Source: Desulfobacterales bacterium (GTDB taxonomy: Bacteria; Desulfobacterota; Desulfobacteria; Desulfobacterales; JAQWFD01). From it: a stretch of DNA of 45,517 bases. The notes under the pieces were generated by a model. That model did no database searches. It was not told the DNA's origin and was given only the letters and a program-made list of their open reading frames with translations. Every line of letters begins with the position of its first letter. Positions within the stretch are counted from its first letter, which is position 1. Position numbers and translations under genes: made by a program. The stretch spans positions 1 to 45,517 of the forward strand of contig JAQWFD010000031.1 in the NCBI GenBank assembly GCA_028704555.1, written 5' to 3'. Shown one piece after another: positions 15,817 through 24,877 of the stretch.

Positions 15817-16131
15817 TTATTCCTGATTGTAAAAAATGAGAAACGGTCGTTTCTGATATTTGGAAAGTAGATAAGGATTCAGATCCGGGGCGTCACGGTG
15901 ATGTTCCAGCAGCCGCCTGAAAGCCCTTTCGCAACGCGAGAGATGCTGTATCATTGACTTGCCTGAGGGGTAAAGAGCGCCGCCGGTTTCGTAGAATACG
16001 GCAGGTAAATCTGATCTTTTCGGGTTATTTTTTTCAACTGTCAGACTGCTGATACCGGTGTATATCATCCGGCATGGTGACAATGCAACGCCGGAATTGA
16101 GTAAATCGCTTTGACAATTCATGTCAGGCAA
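15817..16131 (-). CDS. Doubtful hypothetical protein, 104 residues
   Basis: The frame starts at TTG 16131 or, more plausibly, at ATG 16122. It encodes a basic, Arg/Tyr/Leu-rich product, with YPSGKSMIQHLSRCERAFRR in the middle and LNPYLLSKYQKRPFLIFYNQ at the end. No domain is recognised and the ribosome site is poor. It fills an otherwise empty gap upstream of, and divergent from, the dynamin gene. The composition is protein-like, so I list it with low confidence. Confidence 0.35.
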   Translation of the reverse strand: MPDMNCQSDLLNSGVALSPCRMIYTGISSLTVEKNNPKRSDLPAVFYETGGALYPSGKSMIQHLSRCERAFRRLLEHHRDAPDLNPYLLSKYQKRPFLIFYNQE

Positions 16132-16207
16132 GGTAGTTAATCACCTGTTGATATTGGCGTTTATTTTTTGGATATACACTCATATTTTATCATAAAAAGA
16201 AAAAGCT

Positions 16208-18493
16208 ATGGATGCATACACTTTATTGAAAAACGAGATATTGCAGATCCACCAGGAGCTGTTACATATCAAATCCCGCGCGGCGTCGCTTTCGGCAATG
16301 TCTGATCCTTTTTTCGAAGAATGGGGAAATGTATGCCGGGAAACGTTTCAGCATATAACGGAGGATGTTGTTCGTATTGCAGTGGTAGGAACGGTTAAAT
16401 CGGGTAAGAGTACGTTGATTAATTCAATGTTCAAAGGTGATTATTTAAAGCGCGGGGCGGGCGTTGTAACTTCCATTGTCACCAGAATCCGGTATGGGCA
16501 GTCTCTGAAGGCGTTGCTGTATTTTAAATCCTGGGATGAAGTTGCAGACGATATGAACCGGGCTTTGATTTTGTTCCCATCCCCGTCTCGATCTGACAGC
16601 GAACGGTTTGATATCAGACGAATTCAGGATCGTCAGAAACTCGAACATGCCATGGGGGAGCTGAAGACCGAGCAGTTTGTGGCCAATGATACGCGAGATG
16701 CCAACAGTATCCTGCTGTCTTCCTATCTTAAAGGATATGAGCGAATCAAGGATATCGTATCCCCGGATGGTAAGGTCAGCGTATTTGCCGGTAAAAATTT
16801 TCAACGACATAAAGAATTTGTAGGAAATGACAGCCTGGCGGTGTATCTGAAGGATGTATTACTGGAAATCGGTGGCAGTACGCTGGGGGGCGAGCATATA
16901 GAGATTGCAGACTGCCAGGGGAGTGATTCGCCAAATCCTCTGCACCTTGCGATGATTCAGGATTATCTGCTTCTCACGCATATGATTGTATATGTCATCA
17001 GCAGTCGAACCGGCCTGCGTCAGGCCGATATTAAATTTTTATCCATTATTAAGAAAATGGGGATAATAGATAACATCGTCTTTGTCGTCAACTGCGATTT
17101 TAATGAGCATGAAACTCTGGATGATCTGAACAGGCTGCTTGATAAAATCAAAGAAGATCTGTCTTTGATCAAACCAGATCCGGAAATCTATGCTCTCTCC
17201 GGACTGTATAATCTGTTTCGGCATTGTGCCGGGAATCTGTCTGAAAAAGATCAATTCAGATTTGATCAATGGGAAAAAGAATCCGATTTCTGCGAATTTT
17301 CAGATCAGCAAACCTTGCAGCTTGAATCTTCCCTGGTGAAGAAAATTACTGAGGATCGATATTCTCTGTTGTTGCGGAATCATCTTGAACGTTTTGCGGT
17401 TCTTGCCTCCGCCATGGAGCACTGGGGGGCGGTCAGCCAGAAGGTCCTCAGAGAAGATTCAGCTCAGGCCGTAAGCATGATCGAAAAAATTTCGTATCAT
17501 CAAAACGCCATGATACCGATCCGGGACATGATTCGTACCACACTGGAGGGCGCGGCCGGGAAAATTACTCAAGACATTAAATCGGATATCGACCGATTCT
17601 TTGATGCCGGGTATGGAGAAATTCTGAAAGATGTCGGTGAATGGATCCAACGATACTCCATCTCTCATGAAAAATATTTTCAACACCTTGAATCTTCGGG
17701 TTTTTCCGGAACACTCTATCTGGTATTTCAGGAATTCAAACAGGCATTGGATGGGTTTATGACAGAGGCGGTCAATCCTAAACTGGTTAATTTCGTCAGG
17801 GCCAGGGAGGAGATGGTCGGCCGGTGTTTTGAGACGGTTTGCCGTCCTTATGATGCCATTATCAAAGATGCGCTGGAGCAATATAATGACGCCGTTGAAG
17901 CGTTGGGAATATCCAGAATGCCCGTGAAACTCCAGAAAACAGAGACGCCGGATTTTGACTCCATTAAGATCGTCAACAGATTGGCCATTTCACCTGCAAC
18001 GGCGACCGTGAATTATCGGGCAAAAGTAAGAACTGAGGCCATGATGCGCCTGGGTGCATATCGATTGGTTAATTATTTTAAACGGTTGTTGAAAAAACCG
18101 TTTAGTTCCCATCAGGAGGAAGAATATCTGGCGCTTAAAGATGCGCTGCGGCAATTGAAACGGGAAACCCGCATGGCCGTAGCCGCTCATTTCAATGATT
18201 ATAAGGAAAATTTAAAATTTCAATATATATCAAAACTTGTGGACGCCGTGGGCAAATCATATCAGGAACAGCTGCTATCGCGATTCAACAATTATGGTTC
18301 CAGCCTTTTGCAAATGCAACAGATGGTCGATGAAAAACGGATTACCCGACAGGAGGCGTGTGAACTGGTTGAGGCTGTAACGGTATCGTCCCGGCAAGTC
18401 CTTGAGCGGATCAGTGACGCGAGAAAACAGCTCGACTCGCCGAAAAAAACTTCAGATATTTTAATGACAGACGATAGTAAATACATAGTATAG
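16208..18493 (+). CDS. Bacterial dynamin-like GTPase
   Basis: The 761-residue protein has a Dynamin_N GTPase domain. The P-loop is GTVKSGKS (61-68), a switch Thr is at 88 (GVVTS), the G3 motif is DCQG (235-238) and a G4-like segment is VVNCDFNEH (293-301). The typical (N/T)KxD is degenerate here. After residue 380 the protein is mostly helical, with long amphipathic stretches and a hydrophobic segment near 490-510, as in membrane-remodelling dynamin-like proteins and in Dynamin_N proteins of defence or stress-repair systems. It has no signal peptide and stands alone, followed by a palindromic repeat and a 74-residue gene. The biological role is open. Confidence 0.85.
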   Translation: MDAYTLLKNEILQIHQELLHIKSRAASLSAMSDPFFEEWGNVCRETFQHITEDVVRIAVVGTVKSGKSTLINSMFKGDYLKRGAGVVTSIVTRIRYGQSLKALLYFKSWDEVADDMNRALILFPSPSRSDSERFDIRRIQDRQKLEHAMGELKTEQFVANDTRDANSILLSSYLKGYERIKDIVSPDGKVSVFAGKNFQRHKEFVGNDSLAVYLKDVLLEIGGSTLGGEHIEIADCQGSDSPNPLHLAMIQDYLLLTHMIVYVISSRTGLRQADIKFLSIIKKMGIIDNIVFVVNCDFNEHETLDDLNRLLDKIKEDLSLIKPDPEIYALSGLYNLFRHCAGNLSEKDQFRFDQWEKESDFCEFSDQQTLQLESSLVKKITEDRYSLLLRNHLERFAVLASAMEHWGAVSQKVLREDSAQAVSMIEKISYHQNAMIPIRDMIRTTLEGAAGKITQDIKSDIDRFFDAGYGEILKDVGEWIQRYSISHEKYFQHLESSGFSGTLYLVFQEFKQALDGFMTEAVNPKLVNFVRAREEMVGRCFETVCRPYDAIIKDALEQYNDAVEALGISRMPVKLQKTETPDFDSIKIVNRLAISPATATVNYRAKVRTEAMMRLGAYRLVNYFKRLLKKPFSSHQEEEYLALKDALRQLKRETRMAVAAHFNDYKENLKFQYISKLVDAVGKSYQEQLLSRFNNYGSSLLQMQQMVDEKRITRQEACELVEAVTVSSRQVLERISDARKQLDSPKKTSDILMTDDSKYIV

Positions 18494-18558
18494 GAATTTC
18501 TATTTTTTGAGATCAAAAAGAGATAGCCTTTGGTCCGCAGATTGCGTTGAAAATATTA

Positions 18559-18654
18559 TCCACAGATTACGCAGATTACACAGATTAAAAGAAAAGTAAG
18601 ATAGGTTGGTGTTTGAATTTAAAAATAATCTGTGAAATCTGCGTAATCTGTGGA
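18559..18654. repeat. Palindromic CACAGATTACGCAGATT repeat
   Basis: Left arm 18559-18587 and right arm 18626-18654 are inverted copies with one mismatch, around a 38-base loop. AAATATT occurs on both outer sides (18551-18557 and about 18658-18664), which may be a target duplication. It is a MITE- or REP-like element with no coding capacity. Confidence 0.7.
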
Positions 18655-18742
18655 AAAAAATATTTTAATATTCTGATGTTGCGTAAACAAAATGATAAAT
18701 AGTTCGTGCTTGATATTGTAAACAAAAAAGTATGGGGGCGTT

Positions 18743-18967
18743 ATGATCAGCTCAGTTTCGAACTCTCTTTCATCTCTGATCAACGAGGGGAAAAAAATGG
18801 CGGGGGTGGCAGACCGCATGTCCCGTGCCTTTGATGAGAAGTCCGACATAAGTCTGGAAAAAGAAGTGGCTGACTCAATCGTCATTGAGCAGGGGCATAA
18901 AGCCAATATCCGATCGATTCAGGCGCAGGACGAGATGAGCGAAACTCTTCTGGATATTATTGTGTAG
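18743..18967 (+). CDS. Small protein resembling the flagellar rod/hook C-terminal motif
   Basis: The 74-residue protein has GGGGG before its ATG. Residues about 35-72, from DISLEKEVADSIVIEQGHKA through the region ending ETLLDIIV, follow the pattern of the Flg_bbr_C segment of FlgC, FlgE and FlgK (DLExEMVxLIxAQRxYxAN then a TxDEMLxTLL ending). The first 30 residues resemble the Ser/Ala-rich, helical N-terminal rod region. No other flagellar gene is in the window. It may be a stand-alone helical assembly protein of a kind seen outside flagellar operons. The homology is inferred by eye. Confidence 0.65.
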   Translation: MISSVSNSLSSLINEGKKMAGVADRMSRAFDEKSDISLEKEVADSIVIEQGHKANIRSIQAQDEMSETLLDIIV

Positions 18968-18975
18968 CTGGGGGG

Positions 18976-21426
18976 TTATTTAAACGGGGCATGATAAAGT
19001 CTCAAGCTGTTTGAAACAACCGATATGCTGCTCAAAGCCATGGCCATTGCCGCCAGAACCGGGTGAAGGTGCCTTAAAAAGCCGGGGAACATGTCAAAAG
19101 GGGCCAAGATTCCTGCGGCCAGGGGTATCAGAATGATGTTGTAGAAAAACGCCCAGAACAGATTCTGCCTGACGGTGTTCATGGTGGCTTTACTGAGCGT
19201 GATGGCCCTCGGGATGCCCATCAGGCTGCCGCTTGACAAAATGACATCTGCTGTTTCGATGGCCACATCCGTTCCGGTGCCAATGGCAAAGCCTACGGTC
19301 GCCTGAGCCAGCGCCGGTGCGTCATTGATGCCGTCTCCCGCCATCCCGACAATCTTTTTCTGATCCTGCAGTGCTTTGATTGCCGATGATTTTTCTTCCG
19401 GGAGTACTTCAGCAATAAGTTCGTCAATGCCGGCCTGTGAGGAAACAGCCCGGGCAGTCTGGATATTGTCCCCGGTGAGCATGACAACATTGAGGTTCTG
19501 GCTTCTAAGGCGTTTGACTGCCGCTTTCGAATCGGGTTTTAACCTGTCCGAAACACAAATCAGGCCGCAAAGCATGGATTCTATCACAATGGCAATGACG
19601 GTTTTGCCTTCTGCCTGGAGCCTGTTGATCGGTTCACGCCCGGAGGACATGTCGATGCCTTGATCCACAAACCATCGGGGTTTGCCAACCCTCACTAAGG
19701 TCCCGTCGATCGTGGCTTCGACGCCAAATCCTCCGAAGGATTTGAAATGCTGAGGTTCCCGGAGGTCGATGTGACGGTTTCGTGCTTCATTGACAATGGC
19801 TTTTCCTATAGGATGTTCTGATCCTTTTTCTGCCGAAGCAGCGAACTTCAGGATGTCCTCGCGGGGATAATTATCCGGAAGCAGCGGGATAATTTCAGAA
19901 ATCCCGGGTTTTCCCTCTGTTATGGTTCCTGTTTTATCCAGTACGATGGTATCGAGTCTGGAGGCCATTTCCAGAGCTGCACTCGTTTTAAACAGGATGC
20001 CTTTTTCAGCTCCTTTTCCTGTTCCGGCCATGATGGCCGTGGGGGTTGCCAGCCCCAGCGCACAGGGGCAGGCAATCACCAGAACTGCCACCAGGCGGAT
20101 CATGGCAGCGACAATATCTCCGGTCGCTATCCACCATATGATAAAAGTGATGAAAGCGATAAAAATGACCGAAGGGACAAATACAGCCGCGACCCGGTCC
20201 GCAACAGCCTGAATCGGAGCCTTGCTGCCCTGGGCGTCCTGTACGAGGCGGATAATTTGGGCCAGAGCAGTGTCCTGTCCGACCTTTAATGCGGTGAATT
20301 TGAGCATCCCCTCACCATTGATGGTGCCTCCGATAACCGAATCACCATCGGATTTGTCTGCCGGCATGGGCTCCCCGGTAACCATGGATTCATCCACAGA
20401 TGACTGGCCGGAAACAATCGATCCGTCGGCGGGTATTCTCTCCCCGGGGCGAACCAGGATAATATCTCCGACCTGGACCTGTGATATGGAAATTTCGGTT
20501 TCATTGCCGTCTCTGATAATGGTGGCGGTTTTCGGTCGAAGTCCGATCAGTTTTCGAATGGCGCCGCCGGTTTTTCCTTTGGTTCTGGATTCGAGCATTT
20601 TCCCCAGTTTTATCAGCGTGATGATGACAGCAGACGTTTCAAAATACACATGAGAGCCCGAAAACTGGAAAGCGACTATAACAACGGAATAGAGGTATGC
20701 CACCGAAGAGCCCATGGCGACCAGTACATCCATGTTGGCGGTTTTGTTTCTCAGACTTTTGAATCCTCCGGTATAAAAATCCCATCCCGTGTAGAATTGA
20801 ACCGGGGTCGCCATCGCCATCAGCAGCCAGTTGACCCAGGCGTTTTGGGCCCAGCTGCCGATCAGGTTGAAATCCCGGCCCATACTAATGATAAAAACGG
20901 GCAGAGCAAACAAAACCCCGACAATGAACTTTCGGGTCTGATTTTTGATTTCAGCCTTTCGTGCTGTCTGTTCTGCATCGTCGGATTCGAGTATTCTGTC
21001 CGGACTGACAGCCTCAAACCCGGCATTTTTTATGGCAGAAACAATATCTTCTAATGATGAAACCGAAGGAATATATTCCACAGAAACGTGTTCTGTGGCA
21101 AAATTCACAGAGGCTTTCAGAACTCCCGGAACGGTTCGGTTTAAAATTCTTTCGATATTCAGGGCGCAGTTGGCGCAGGTCATTCCGATTACCGGAAATT
21201 CGGCTTTTGCTGACGGAACGTCGAATCCGGCCTTTTGAATGGTTTCGACAATTGTTTTTAAGTGAACATGCCCGGGATTAAAGGTAATGGACGCCTGTTC
21301 GGTGGCAATGTTTACACTGACCTTTAATACACCCTCTATCTTTTGGACAGCGCGTTCAATGTTTAAGGCGCAGTTGGCACATGACATGCCGATAACTGAA
21401 AATGCAGCGTTCAGTTCTGACATCAT
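18976..21426 (-). CDS. copA: Copper-exporting P1B-type ATPase
   Basis: The 816-residue pump has two N-terminal heavy-metal domains, with Cys16/Cys19 in GMSCANC and Cys84/Cys87 in GMTCANC. Eight transmembrane segments follow. The actuator loop TGEP is at 350-353, the intramembrane CPC at 453-455 ([14 protein letters not shown]) and the phosphorylated Asp in DKTGT at 497-501. SEHPIGKAI and [12 protein letters not shown] are the usual nucleotide and hinge motifs. CPC with two HMA domains points to Cu(I) export. Silver is possible. It converges on the 74-residue gene with an eight-base gap. No CueR/CsoR gene is adjacent. Confidence 0.95.
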   Translation of the reverse strand: MMSELNAAFSVIGMSCANCALNIERAVQKIEGVLKVSVNIATEQASITFNPGHVHLKTIVETIQKAGFDVPSAKAEFPVIGMTCANCALNIERILNRTVPGVLKASVNFATEHVSVEYIPSVSSLEDIVSAIKNAGFEAVSPDRILESDDAEQTARKAEIKNQTRKFIVGVLFALPVFIISMGRDFNLIGSWAQNAWVNWLLMAMATPVQFYTGWDFYTGGFKSLRNKTANMDVLVAMGSSVAYLYSVVIVAFQFSGSHVYFETSAVIITLIKLGKMLESRTKGKTGGAIRKLIGLRPKTATIIRDGNETEISISQVQVGDIILVRPGERIPADGSIVSGQSSVDESMVTGEPMPADKSDGDSVIGGTINGEGMLKFTALKVGQDTALAQIIRLVQDAQGSKAPIQAVADRVAAVFVPSVIFIAFITFIIWWIATGDIVAAMIRLVAVLVIACPCALGLATPTAIMAGTGKGAEKGILFKTSAALEMASRLDTIVLDKTGTITEGKPGISEIIPLLPDNYPREDILKFAASAEKGSEHPIGKAIVNEARNRHIDLREPQHFKSFGGFGVEATIDGTLVRVGKPRWFVDQGIDMSSGREPINRLQAEGKTVIAIVIESMLCGLICVSDRLKPDSKAAVKRLRSQNLNVVMLTGDNIQTARAVSSQAGIDELIAEVLPEEKSSAIKALQDQKKIVGMAGDGINDAPALAQATVGFAIGTGTDVAIETADVILSSGSLMGIPRAITLSKATMNTVRQNLFWAFFYNIILIPLAAGILAPFDMFPGFLRHLHPVLAAMAMALSSISVVSNSLRLYHAPFK

Positions 21427-22049
21427 GACAATTCCTTTTAGTTAAATAGTATAGGTCTATTTTTTGATTGATTTTATCAGCTGGTAACCGGTGCGGGGGC
21501 TTCGGGCAGGTTCGATCATTCAGGTGAGAATGTCTGCATCTGGTATAAAATCGAATCAGTGACCACTGAAATTGTTTCAGCATACGGCTGGCAGGGTTAT
21601 TTTCTTATAGGAAAAAGAAAACGCGTTAAATAAAATCGGCCGTTTCGCTTCATACATAGCATTGAAAAGGTGAATGCTTCAAGGAGTATAATGGTAGCCG
21701 AAAGCTCGGGTTATTATGACGCAGTCATGACAGGATTATAAACTTTTATGGTATAGAAATATGAAGTATATTTCATAGAAATGGAATTGGCAAGTCAGGG
21801 GGGGCGATCAAAATAGCCGGGGTGGAATATTTTTTATGCCGCTGCCCGGTTCAAATTTATTTGTTGCAACGTGTTGAACATTAAATGAATTGTGCCGGAT
21901 AGCTGCCTGATGCCGTGGGCAAAATGTCGCTTTTGTTTATGGGTTTTCGTTTTCCGTATCGATCGTGTATGAAATTTGCATGCCAGAAGATCAGGGCGCT
22001 GATTTTCGGTTTGATGGGCAAGGGTTAACTTTTTCCCATATGCAAGTGA

Positions 22050-22122
22050 CTGTTTTTTTAATGTGCGCCAGGCCATATTTAAATTCTCAAGATTTTCCCT
22101 GTCGTGAGGTTAAAATTTTCGC
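22050..22122. repeat. Shortened relative of the 2748-2942 repeat
   Basis: TTTTTTTAATGTGCGCCAGG followed by AAATTCTCAA matches the left outer part of the first copy (TTTTTTTCATGTGCGTCAGG...TTAATTCTCAA, 2733-2769). GTGAGGTTAAAATTTTCGCC matches its right end (GTGCGGTAAAATTTTCGCC, 2922-2940). The central 130-odd bases are absent here. Confidence 0.5.
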
Positions 22123-22219
22123 CGACCTTAAACTGGAAGCATCTATTCTGTTTCCGGGCAGATGCTGACTGCAGCATGCATGTTTCCGGAAAATGTGTCG
22201 GGATGAGGAAACTAAACAG

Positions 22220-22248
22220 TTGACAAAACAGTTATGTACAGATATTGA
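22220..22248 (+). promoter_or_regulatory. Candidate promoter for hisB
   Basis: TTGACA (22220-22225) and TATTGA (22243-22248) have 17-base spacing, about 225 bases before hisB. The -35 is perfect and the -10 is weak. Confidence 0.35.
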
Positions 22249-22472
22249 CTCAATTTTAACCACTATATTGAATGGTGGCGTATGTGGTTGTTTCCATTTT
22301 TTTCCCGGACGGATAACTTCAAACGGTTATACATATACAAGACAGCTTCTTTTTTATTTCCTGAAAAATACATTTCGCCGTAAACCTTGCATATACCGGT
22401 ACCTGAGTTTGATTTTATTGTGTTTCGGGGGTTAATATATAAAACGATGCGGTTCAGGCAGGATGAATTCAT

Positions 22473-23057
22473 ATGAGAAATGCGGAAGTCGAGAGACGGA
22501 CTAAAGAAACACAAATTCGGATTAAACTGGAATTGGATGGCAGGGGAACGTATGATGTCTCAACTGGCATCGGCTTTTTGGATCACATGCTGGCCCTTTT
22601 TTCAGTGCATGGTTTTTTTGATCTTTCCGTAATTGCAAAAGGGGATATCAATGTAGATTGTCATCATACGGTCGAAGATGTAGGGCTTGTGCTCGGAGAC
22701 GCATTAAGCAGCGCGCTCGGCGATAGAAAAGGTATCAGCCGATACGGACACGCCGTCACCCCGATGGATGATGCCTTGAGTTCGGTTACGATCGATTTGT
22801 CAAACCGCCCGTATCTGGTACTGAATGCTCCTCTGATATCCGGCCAGCAGGATACCATGGGTATATACCTTGTTAAGGAATTTTTCCGGGCTGTTTCAAA
22901 CAGGGCCGGAATGAACCTTCATATCAATGTGCGCTATGGTGAAAATTTGCACCATATCGTTGAATCGGTGTTCAAGGGGTTTGGAAGGGCTCTGGATCAG
23001 GCTACGGCATTGGATAGCCGGATAACAGGGGTTCGATCTTCCAAAGGCGCTCTGTGA
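22473..23057 (+). CDS. hisB: Imidazoleglycerol-phosphate dehydratase
   Basis: The 194-residue monofunctional IGPD dehydrates imidazole glycerol phosphate in histidine synthesis. The metal-binding signatures are present: GIGFLDHML (near 32-40), DCHHTVED (63-70), MDDALSSV and the C-terminal LHHIVESVFKGFGRAL. There is no histidinol-phosphatase domain, as is normal outside enterobacteria. AGGATG precedes the ATG. A lipoprotein gene separates it from hisA, so the pathway genes are only partly clustered here. Confidence 0.95.
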   Translation: MRNAEVERRTKETQIRIKLELDGRGTYDVSTGIGFLDHMLALFSVHGFFDLSVIAKGDINVDCHHTVEDVGLVLGDALSSALGDRKGISRYGHAVTPMDDALSSVTIDLSNRPYLVLNAPLISGQQDTMGIYLVKEFFRAVSNRAGMNLHINVRYGENLHHIVESVFKGFGRALDQATALDSRITGVRSSKGAL

Positions 23058-23169
23058 GTTTTTCTTGTGGTAATCATAATGCCCGTCGGTACAGGGTAGA
23101 TGCCGGGTAAAATTGATGAATTTCGATTCGCAGTTTCTACAGCGGCGATGAAAAAAGAAAAAATACATC

Positions 23170-23871
23170 ATGAAATTAAATCGCAAGCTATCGTCAAAAC
23201 CGCCGGGTTTGTGTGCTGTATTGTGTTTGGCTGTGCTCGTGGTCTTTATCGGCGCATGCCAGAATCGACTGTTGTATCCGGATCGGGCTACCGGTTTGGA
23301 TCGATTTGAAAAAATTCTGGTAATGCCTTTTGACGATCTTTACCGAAAGCTTGGAGATCATGCCAGCTATAGATGCCCGGTCAGTGGCAAGGTATATTTA
23401 ATCGAAGAGGTGGCCGAGGGAGCGGATGCTTTTTTGACCGATTATTTGATGTCGGCGTTGATGGAGCGAAAGGCGCTGGTGCTGATACCGCCGGGCCAGG
23501 CTCAGGGGGCCATTTCGTCGCTTCTGTCTGAAACGCGGGCTGAAATGTCGGAATTGGAGCTGTTGATGAAAACCGGACAACAGCTGGGCGCCGATGCCAT
23601 CCTGCTCAATCGGGTTTATCGGTTCAGACATCGGGTAGGCACTCGTTATACGGCTGAATCTCCGGCTTCTGTCGGCCTGGACATGCTGCTGCTCAGTGTG
23701 CCGGATGGTCGGCTCATTTGGAACGGGCATGTAGACGAAATTCAGCAGACCTTAAGCGAAAATCTTTTCAAGATAGGAACATTTATCAAGCGGAAGGGAC
23801 AATGGATATCAGCCGAGGAATTGGCTTCCGGTGGCATTGACGATGCCCTCAAGGACTTTCCGTCGCTATGA
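23170..23871 (+). CDS. Lipoprotein of unknown function between hisB and hisA
   Basis: The 233-residue product has a basic N-terminus, a hydrophobic core and the lipobox FIGAC (Cys30). The mature part begins with a strand (FEKILVMPFDD) and continues with helices and GQQLGADAILLNRVYRF. This is like CsgG/GNA1162-type periplasmic lipoproteins, in which a strand with MPF(D/E) is followed by G-x-x-x-GAD-x-(I/V)-(L/V). DGRLIWNGHVDE fits the same fold. It has no evident link to histidine. A role in outer-membrane transport or lipoprotein assembly is inferred from the resemblance only. Confidence 0.75.
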   Translation: MKLNRKLSSKPPGLCAVLCLAVLVVFIGACQNRLLYPDRATGLDRFEKILVMPFDDLYRKLGDHASYRCPVSGKVYLIEEVAEGADAFLTDYLMSALMERKALVLIPPGQAQGAISSLLSETRAEMSELELLMKTGQQLGADAILLNRVYRFRHRVGTRYTAESPASVGLDMLLLSVPDGRLIWNGHVDEIQQTLSENLFKIGTFIKRKGQWISAEELASGGIDDALKDFPSL

Positions 23872-23909
23872 GAAACCGGTGCTTAATCCGCAGCAGATAA
23901 AGGAATATT

Positions 23910-24650
23910 ATGGTTGTAATACCTGCGATTGATCTAAAAAATGGTCATTGTGTTCGGCTTCGTCAGGGGAGAATGGATTCTGAAACCGTATTCTCGGATG
24001 ATCCGGCTGCCATGGCAAAACGGTGGCAGCAGGAAGGCGCTGAAATGATACATGTGGTGGATCTGGACGGCGCTATCCAGAAAACGCCCTTGAATGGGGA
24101 GGCTGTTAAATCCATCGTTGAAAGTGTAACTGTACCGATTCAGGTTGGCGGGGGAATCCGTAATGAACAGACAATACGGACCTTTTTTGATCTCGGGGTC
24201 AGCCGAATTGTGATTGGCACGGAAGCCATAAGAAATCCGGATCTGGTAAAACGGGCCTGCAAAGTGTATCCGGGCCGGATAGTGGTCGGCATAGATGCCC
24301 GTAATGGCTTGGTAGCAATCGAGGGGTGGACGGAAACCACCCGCATTCGGGCTGTAGATCTGGCAAAGCAATTTGAAGACTGTGGCGTGGCCGCTATTAA
24401 TTTTACGGATATTTACCGTGATGGTATGCAGACCGGACCAAACATCGAAGAAACCGGAAGGCTTGCGGAAGCCGTTTCGATTCCGGTTGTGGCTTCCGGA
24501 GGTGTTGCCACCATTGAAGATATAAAAAAGCTGCTGCCATTGGAAGCGGTTGGCGTTGTTGGGGTCATTACCGGAAAAGCGCTGTATGACGGGACATTGA
24601 GTTTGAAAGAGGCCATTCGGATTTCAAAAAAAATGCCATCGTCTGTTTGA
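23910..24650 (+). CDS. hisA: ProFAR isomerase
   Basis: The 246-residue TIM barrel isomerises ProFAR to PRFAR in histidine synthesis. Visible are VIPAIDLKNGHCVRL with the catalytic Asp at position 8, VVDLDGA (51-57), VGGGIRNEQT (79-88), VVGIDARNG with the second Asp, INFTDIYRDG and the phosphate-binding VVASGGVATIED. AAAGGA precedes the ATG. It reads in the same direction as hisB with the lipoprotein gene in between, and a shared transcript is likely. Confidence 0.95.
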   Translation: MVVIPAIDLKNGHCVRLRQGRMDSETVFSDDPAAMAKRWQQEGAEMIHVVDLDGAIQKTPLNGEAVKSIVESVTVPIQVGGGIRNEQTIRTFFDLGVSRIVIGTEAIRNPDLVKRACKVYPGRIVVGIDARNGLVAIEGWTETTRIRAVDLAKQFEDCGVAAINFTDIYRDGMQTGPNIEETGRLAEAVSIPVVASGGVATIEDIKKLLPLEAVGVVGVITGKALYDGTLSLKEAIRISKKMPSSV

Positions 24651-24673
24651 GTCTCTGGCTTTTTTGAAATTTC

Positions 24674-24702
24674 TTGACAAATCCTTATTTGGTCCTTATT
24701 GT
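24674..24702 (+). promoter_or_regulatory. Probable sigma-70 promoter of dnaG-rpoD
   Basis: TTGACA (24674-24679), a 17-base spacer and TATTGT (24697-24702) lie about 175 bases before dnaG. This is one of the best -35/-10 matches in the window and starts a long leader. Confidence 0.6.
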
Positions 24703-24877
24703 ATTTAGCTCTGTAAAATATTTTTTACATAAATTCTGTTGCTCTTTTTTTTATGCTTCTCAACGGAGGGAGGCAGTTTCCCGGACCTATCGACATAGGA
24801 GTAAAAACCATATTTCCCTTTTTCCCTTCCATCAGAACCTGATCTTACCTTTTCAATAATTATGGAGGGAGTACTTC

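Larger units (their letters stand above)
21427..22472. other. Long intergenic region upstream of hisB and copA
   Basis: This kilobase lies between divergent genes. It contains a degraded repeat (22050-22122) and a probable hisB promoter (22220-22248). The 80-residue minus-strand frame at 21834-22076 overlaps the repeat, has no family features and is not called. Nothing else is supported. Confidence 0.5.

Noticed and set aside
21834..22076. 80-residue minus-strand frame
   Set aside because: It overlaps the short repeat at 22050-22122 and has no recognisable features or ribosome site.
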